From the NCBI RefSeq assembly GCF_020966755.1, contig NZ_JAJKFT010000010.1, forward strand, positions 3,814,481 through 3,878,480: a DNA stretch of 64,000 nucleotides. The letters run 5' to 3'. This stretch comes from Blastopirellula sediminis (lineage in GTDB: Bacteria > Planctomycetota > Planctomycetia > Pirellulales > Pirellulaceae). How positions within the stretch are numbered: position 1 is the first letter of the stretch; each line of letters opens with the position of its first letter. The position numbers and the translations under genes are program-made. Positions 58,896-64,000 of the stretch are shown piece after piece. The notes beneath the pieces were generated by a model that did no database searches, was not told the DNA's origin, and saw only the letters and a list, made by a program, of their open reading frames with translations.

Positions 58896-61800
58896 GTGTC
58901 AACCGAAGTTCCAGCGCATGTACGCGAAGTAGCAGGCTACCGCGTGCGCCAAAGAATTGGCGCAGGTGGGTACGGCGAAGTATGGATCGCCGACGCCCCT
59001 GGCGGACTGCAAAAGGCCGTGAAGTTCGTCTATGGTTTCCATGACGAAGCCCGCGCCGCTCGCGAATTGAAAGCGCTTTACCGTATCCGTAGCGTGCGAC
59101 ATCCCTTCCTCCTCTCTCTCGAGCGGGTCGAAGTGATCGAAGGTCAATTGGTCATCGTGACCGAGTTGGCCGACAAGAGCTTGAAGGATCGTTTTGAAGA
59201 GTGCCGCACCGCCGGGTTGCCGGGCGTTCCGCGGGCCGAGTTGCTTCGCTATCTCTGCGACTCGGCCGAAGGTCTCGACTACATGAGCGAGCAGCACTCG
59301 CTCCAGCACCTCGACGTGAAGCCGGAGAACCTGCTGATCGTCGGCGATCACTCGAAAGTGGCCGACTTCGGCCTGGTGAAACATCTGCAGGACGTCACCG
59401 CTTCGATGATGGCGGGGCTGACTCCGGTCTATGCGGCGCCGGAAGTCTTTCACGATCAGCCCTCCAAGCAAAGCGACCAATACAGCCTGGCGATCGTCTT
59501 CCAGGAAATGCTGACCGGCGCCCTCCCCTTCCCTGGGAAAACTCCGGCGCAATTGACGGCGCAACATCTCAGCAGCAGACCGCGACTCAACTCTCTGCCG
59601 GAAGCGGATCGTCCGATCATCGATCGTGCACTGGCCAAGGATCCCGCTCAACGCTATCGCAGCTGCCGCGAACTTTTGCAGGCGCTCGTCGCCGCGTCCG
59701 ATCCGTCGTCGAATCTGCCGGCGAGCGGCGTCAGCGTTCCGCTGGAAACGACCAACACGGATACGAAGACGATCTGCGCCTCCGACACGCGCACCACCGA
59801 GCCGACCGACGAAGAAACTTCGTGCGAACAGTCGGCGACGATGGATATGTCGGCGCCGGAACCTTCTCCGCTCAATCACCAGCTGTGGGACCATCTTCCC
59901 GAGCTGCAACCGACTCGCAAAGGGCCGGCCGCGTGGAACGCCGCCGAGTCGAAGCATCGCCCGACCTTGGTGGTCGGCGTCGGTGGGATCGGCGTCCGTT
60001 TGGCCTACTCGATCGAGCAGAAGTATCGCGACAGCGGTAAAGAACAGGGACAAGCCTGGTATCGTGCGCTCGCGGTCGATACCGACTCGCGGACGTTGAA
60101 CTCGATGGAGATTCCGCCGCCGCTTCCGGAAGCGACCGACATCACGCGGGTTTTGATTCCGCTGCGCCGACCGCAATCGTATCGAAGCGAATCGGCTCGC
60201 ATTATGCAGTCGGTCAGCCGCCGCTGGCTCTACAACATTCCGAACTCGCTGGCGACCGAAGGTTTGCGACCGCTGGGACGGATCGCCTACCTCGATCACA
60301 TCGACACAATTCTGCAACAGATCGGCGATGCGATTGACGATGTCGGCGAGCAAGCGCAGCTTACGCCGAACGCCGTCGCCGGCGATCCGCGCGTCATCGT
60401 GCTGGCGTCGATCAACGGCGGCGCCGGCAGCGGAATCGTCCTCGACCTGGCCTTCGCGATCTGTAATTTGTTGCAGAAAAGAGGACAGGATCTGAGTGAT
60501 CTGGAAGTGATGCTGGTCCATGCCAGTCCGCGCAAGACCGACGAACAGGACCTCGCACGCTCCAATGCGCTCGCCTGTTTGACCGAACTGCATCAGGTCT
60601 TGGCGTCTCAGAAGTATCCAGGCGATCCGTCGGCACGAGTTCCTGAAATTGATCTTCGCGGCGTCCGTCGCCCAATTTTCCAGTTGCTGCACTGGGGGGA
60701 TGAGCTGAACGAGGGTGACTACGATCGCCAGATCGACGAGCTGTCCGACTATCTGCTAATGCGAGCTCGCAGTCGCAGCGGCTGCTATCTCGACAATCTG
60801 AACGCCGAATGCTCGCAGAATGAAGGGGGCGTACCGACGGTCAACACCTTCTCGACCTACACCGTCCCGCTCAGCTCACGCTCGGCGACCGAACGCTATA
60901 GCTGCGAAATCGCCAGCGCCGTCGTCCAACGTTGGTTGGGGGGCGAAGAGCTCTCTGGCGGCGATCGTCGCCGCATGGCGATGCTCAACAAGCAGGACGA
61001 AGAGGGGGAAGAACGCCAGAATCGCTTCGAACGAATCCTGCAGCAGCATGTCGAACAGCTGGTGAGCGACGAGAACCTGTCGCTAGATCCGCTGTTGCAG
61101 ACGATGTTCGTGATGGTCCACAACGAACTGGGGGCCGATCCGGACGAATACTTCCGCGCGATCTTGTCGCAAGAGTTCAAGCAACTCGACCAGCCGTGCG
61201 ATGATCCGCTGCAGCGTTCGCTGAAAGTCTTTGAGTTCCTGGATCAGGTAATCGGTCAGGGCGCGGCCGAAATGGAATCGACCGAAAAACGAGGCGTATC
61301 GCTGCGCAGCGAAATCTCGCCGAAGCTGCGTGGACATGGCGAAGAGACCGCGCATCGCGTAATCGCCTGGCTGCTGTCCCACTTGGACCAGGAGGAATTC
61401 CGGCTGCAGCGAACGCGCGAATTGCAACACGCGGTCGACGACTATTTTCGCCAGTTGGAAGACAAAGCCCGCGCGATGGCCGAGCGTCTGCAAGGAGAAG
61501 TCTATCGGCATCGGCAGAAACTGCTTGACGCGAACTTTGACGGCAAAGACGCTCGCAGCCGCGATCGGGCGAAGAACGCCGCCAGCGATTATGAAGCGTG
61601 GATCAAATACGCCCACCTTCGAACGCATGGCGTAGCCCTGCTCGGCGTATGTCAGTTTGCGCAGGTCTTGCGAGCGAAGCTGCTCGACACGAATCTCGCG
61701 CTCAAAACCGTCGAAGGTGAGTTGCGTCGGCTCGCGAACTTCTTCGACTTAGAGATCGGCGCCGCTTCCGATACGTCGATTCGAGCGGTAGAGCCGCGTT

Positions 61801-62315
61801 TCCATGAGTTTCTGCTGGTCGCCGACCGCGAAGCGCGCGCCCGAATCTGCGAAGAGTATCATGGCCTCCAGAATCTGCTGGTTTGCACACGCGATGGAGC
61901 GATGAAGGGGGCGAAGATGTTGGAGAATATCTGCCGGACCGTCATCATTCGAGCCCAAACCGATCTTTCGCAATCGGTGAGTCCCGTTTCGCTGACCGGC
62001 GCTCCGCCCCGTGACGAAATCGCAAGGGCGCTGACCGATTGTCGGCCGCGACTCGCCTCGTTGGGAGGCGCCTGCGCCGTGAGCGTCTTTTTCCCCTGCT
62101 CGAACATTGGGGAATCGGAAGTTGGCAAGCTGCCGACGGCGGAAGGCGCCGCCGGGCTCGTTCCGTGCGATGTGCCGGAAGTCGTTTACTGTCAGCACGT
62201 CGAAGGGACGCCGTTGCGCGATGCGGCCCGGATGTTGGTCGACAACCGTCCCGAGTACCGCGATATCGCAGCGCGGTTGCACGGGCGAATTGACGTTAAC
62301 TGGCGCGAACTCTAG
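58896..62315 (+). CDS. Ser/Thr protein kinase fused to a tubulin/FtsZ-like domain
   Basis: A 1139-aa protein (GTG start, AAGG 10 nt upstream). Residues ~14-270 are a eukaryote-type kinase: GAGGYGEV loop (22-29), Lys43, Glu57, HLDVKPEN (138-145), DFG 157-159 and an AAPE motif. HLD replaces HRD, so it is a non-RD kinase, probably active. A Thr/Ser/Glu-rich linker (~280-345) follows. Residues ~355 on have VVGVGGIGVRLAYSIEQ and INGGAGSGIVLDLA (506-519), the glycine-rich loop of tubulin and FtsZ proteins, so this half likely binds GTP and may polymerise. The remaining ~500 residues are helical with no known family. FHA neighbour could read its phosphorylation. Cytoplasmic. Confidence 0.92.
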   Translation: MSTEVPAHVREVAGYRVRQRIGAGGYGEVWIADAPGGLQKAVKFVYGFHDEARAARELKALYRIRSVRHPFLLSLERVEVIEGQLVIVTELADKSLKDRFEECRTAGLPGVPRAELLRYLCDSAEGLDYMSEQHSLQHLDVKPENLLIVGDHSKVADFGLVKHLQDVTASMMAGLTPVYAAPEVFHDQPSKQSDQYSLAIVFQEMLTGALPFPGKTPAQLTAQHLSSRPRLNSLPEADRPIIDRALAKDPAQRYRSCRELLQALVAASDPSSNLPASGVSVPLETTNTDTKTICASDTRTTEPTDEETSCEQSATMDMSAPEPSPLNHQLWDHLPELQPTRKGPAAWNAAESKHRPTLVVGVGGIGVRLAYSIEQKYRDSGKEQGQAWYRALAVDTDSRTLNSMEIPPPLPEATDITRVLIPLRRPQSYRSESARIMQSVSRRWLYNIPNSLATEGLRPLGRIAYLDHIDTILQQIGDAIDDVGEQAQLTPNAVAGDPRVIVLASINGGAGSGIVLDLAFAICNLLQKRGQDLSDLEVMLVHASPRKTDEQDLARSNALACLTELHQVLASQKYPGDPSARVPEIDLRGVRRPIFQLLHWGDELNEGDYDRQIDELSDYLLMRARSRSGCYLDNLNAECSQNEGGVPTVNTFSTYTVPLSSRSATERYSCEIASAVVQRWLGGEELSGGDRRRMAMLNKQDEEGEERQNRFERILQQHVEQLVSDENLSLDPLLQTMFVMVHNELGADPDEYFRAILSQEFKQLDQPCDDPLQRSLKVFEFLDQVIGQGAAEMESTEKRGVSLRSEISPKLRGHGEETAHRVIAWLLSHLDQEEFRLQRTRELQHAVDDYFRQLEDKARAMAERLQGEVYRHRQKLLDANFDGKDARSRDRAKNAASDYEAWIKYAHLRTHGVALLGVCQFAQVLRAKLLDTNLALKTVEGELRRLANFFDLEIGAASDTSIRAVEPRFHEFLLVADREARARICEEYHGLQNLLVCTRDGAMKGAKMLENICRTVIIRAQTDLSQSVSPVSLTGAPPRDEIARALTDCRPRLASLGGACAVSVFFPCSNIGESEVGKLPTAEGAAGLVPCDVPEVVYCQHVEGTPLRDAARMLVDNRPEYRDIAARLHGRIDVNWREL

Positions 62316-62326
62316 TCGCGAGCGAC

Positions 62327-64000
62327 TTAGTAGCGACGCGTCGCCTGATTGCGCTTCGCCGCCTGCATGCGGCGATATTCTTCGACGGTAACGACCGGCG
62401 CCAAATGGGGCGTCGCGACCGGGTCCGCTTTCGGAATCAACTTCTGTTGCGTCGGCATCACGACCGGTTCCGGGATCGAAGGCGTCTGGCGTGAAGCGAC
62501 CTGCGGAACTGCGGCCGAAGTCGGCGGCGAGGCGACGCGGGGAACGGCACGCACCGGATTGGCGGGCGTCGTCGCAAGTTGCTCATGCGGCGCGGCATAT
62601 TCCGGCTCAGACGTCGGTTTCATCCCCGGTTGCTCCAAGTTGCTGACCCCGGTCGACATCTCCGACGGCGACAGTTGAGCGAACGCTTCGGGGCGAACGG
62701 GCGCGGGCAGCGGCTGCGTCATTGGCTTCGCCGGATTGGCGAGCGGAGTTGACGAGGCCAGGTCGGTCGGCAGTTGCGGCGCGGCCAGCTGTTCGGGCAT
62801 GGGGATTTCGACCGGAACCGGAGTCGCCGCGACAACGGTCGGGCGAGCAGGAGTCGCCACCGGTTGGGCCGGCGTCGGGACTTCTACCGGAGCCGGAGTC
62901 GGCTGGGCCGCAACAACGGTCGGTTGAGCGGGCATCGTTACCGGAGTCGGTTCAACAACCGGTTGAGCTGGAGCGGGAGCCGGAGTCGGAGCAGCGGCGA
63001 CAACGGCCGGGCGAGCCGGCGAGGTCGGAACTGCTTTCACCGCTTCCGCGGCGGCTTGAGCGGCAGGCGATGCCGTCCCGTTAGTTTCTCCCTCGAACAT
63101 CGGGCGGAACTTATCGACGCGACGGCTTTGTTTCAGCTGATCGATGATCGAGTCGCCAGCGTGAACTTGCGTTTGAAAGGCGACCAGCGTCGTCGCTTCG
63201 GACCGCTTCCCAGTCGATTCAGCAGCTGGCGCCGCATCTTGCGTCGGGTAGACCGCTTGCGGTTTCGCGGCCTTGGCGCCAATCGGGCTCGATGCAAGTT
63301 CGGTCATCGACGATTGCGGCATGCCTGCATCGCTACGCAGCGGATTGGCGTCTACTTTCGGAGCGGCGGTGACGACGCGCGACGAATTGACGGTCGGATT
63401 CTCGATCACCTGGGCTGCGACCGGCGGCTCCTTAGCGGTCGTGACGACCGGGGTGTTGTCCGGTTTCGGCGCGCTGAACGGCGACGAATTCAGTTCGACG
63501 ATTTGCGACGGGGCTTGAGTCGGGCTAAGCGATTGCGAAGCGATCGCAGGGTTCGTGGCCATCTGCGGCTGAGCGGTCTCGGCGACGGCCGGCAGTTGAC
63601 CGGCGGGAGAATCTTGAGCCAGACCGTCCTTGGCCGCGTCGTTCAGCGCGTTGCGGAGGGCGGCGGTCAACGAGCCCGATTGCGAACGGGGCGATTGCGA
63701 AGCGAACGTCGGCTTGGTCGGCGAGGCGAGCACTTCGGTCATCGGCGGCGCCCCGTTTTCTTGCGGCGCGTTGGCGACGGCGTGAGGATTCGTGATCGCG
63801 GTCGGCTGCGATGATTGGGGAACGACCGTTTGTTGTTGCGGGGCGGTGACGCTCGGCTGCATCTCGGCCAGGTTGCTGACCTGCGGCACAACGACCTGCG
63901 TCGGCTGCTGGGTTTTCGGCGCAACGACTCCAGCGCCGACGTCGCCGGTATTGTTGTACTCGATTTTCGGCTGCGTCGTGTTGGCGACGCTCGCTTCTTG
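62327..64000 (-). CDS. Pro/Ala-rich repetitive protein, N-terminus missing
   Basis: The frame is open to the right edge (558 codons seen), so the start lies beyond the window. The visible C-terminal half is low-complexity, Pro/Ala/Val/Thr/Gln rich, with a repeated [PT]-x-PTVVAA unit (MPAQPTVVAAQP, TPARPTVVAATP, SPARPAVVAAAP). The last residues are conserved-looking: APVVTVEEYRRMQAAKRN, ending ATRRY. Probably an envelope-spanning or surface-linker protein, as Pro/Ala-rich segments often are. Function unknown. Its stop is 11 bp from the kinase gene's stop (convergent). Confidence 0.8.
   Translation of the reverse strand, partial: QEASVANTTQPKIEYNNTGDVGAGVVAPKTQQPTQVVVPQVSNLAEMQPSVTAPQQQTVVPQSSQPTAITNPHAVANAPQENGAPPMTEVLASPTKPTFASQSPRSQSGSLTAALRNALNDAAKDGLAQDSPAGQLPAVAETAQPQMATNPAIASQSLSPTQAPSQIVELNSSPFSAPKPDNTPVVTTAKEPPVAAQVIENPTVNSSRVVTAAPKVDANPLRSDAGMPQSSMTELASSPIGAKAAKPQAVYPTQDAAPAAESTGKRSEATTLVAFQTQVHAGDSIIDQLKQSRRVDKFRPMFEGETNGTASPAAQAAAEAVKAVPTSPARPAVVAAAPTPAPAPAQPVVEPTPVTMPAQPTVVAAQPTPAPVEVPTPAQPVATPARPTVVAATPVPVEIPMPEQLAAPQLPTDLASSTPLANPAKPMTQPLPAPVRPEAFAQLSPSEMSTGVSNLEQPGMKPTSEPEYAAPHEQLATTPANPVRAVPRVASPPTSAAVPQVASRQTPSIPEPVVMPTQQKLIPKADPVATPHLAPVVTVEEYRRMQAAKRNQATRRY

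Overview
The window looks like chromosomal DNA of a planctomycete, most likely a Pirellulaceae relative of Blastopirellula, Bremerella or Rhodopirellula. The evidence is a group of giant secreted proteins that share the short basic N-terminus ending in an L-E-x-R motif (the planctomycete extracellular signal, Pfam Planc_extracel), together with dockerin-type repeats, GEVED domains, a BBP7-type outer-membrane barrel, PQQ-like propellers, and Ser/Thr kinases fused to other domains. Many genes have weak or no Shine-Dalgarno sequence, and no tRNA, rRNA, CRISPR array or insertion sequence was recognised.

Region 1 (1-27.4 kb) is a surface-protein island. It holds five large proteins with the L-E-x-R signal: a truncated dockerin protein (minus strand), a 620-aa dockerin protein and a 912-aa metalloprotease (plus strand), a 4706-aa giant with a metzincin zinc site, and a 1479-aa subtilase-like protein (both minus strand). 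A small methyltransferase sits between the last two. Most combine adhesion, protease or beta-sandwich modules with a dockerin and an acidic tail. A BBP7 outer-membrane protein with a cysteine-rich insert follows (27.8-29.4 kb).

Region 2 (29.7-46 kb) is mostly ordinary metabolism and envelope functions: free methionine-R-sulfoxide reductase, a Tat-exported phosphoesterase, and a MarR-MFP-RND-M24 operon behind a clear palindromic operator. It also has secreted proteins of unknown role, a PQQ-like propeller, a UbiB-type kinase, a duplicated helical-repeat protein and a DUF3472-like protein. REP-like palindromes are scattered through it.

Region 3 (46-53 kb) is a five-gene minus-strand operon: histidine kinase, response regulator, STAS protein, PilB/GspE ATPase and PilC/GspF. 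A hairpin-rich segment and a PRMT-like methyltransferase lie upstream. A run of small proteins and an AAA+ ATPase follow (53-55.5 kb).

Region 4 (55.9-62.3 kb) is the most unusual part. A REC-GGDEF-CBS protein with a destroyed GGDEF motif is divergent from an FHA protein with a destroyed EAL domain. Next to these is a Ser/Thr kinase fused to a tubulin/FtsZ-like nucleotide-binding domain. Together they suggest a phosphorylation-controlled assembly built from retired c-di-GMP modules. The PilB of region 3 carries an intact MshEN c-di-GMP-binding motif. A Pro/Ala-rich protein runs off the right edge.
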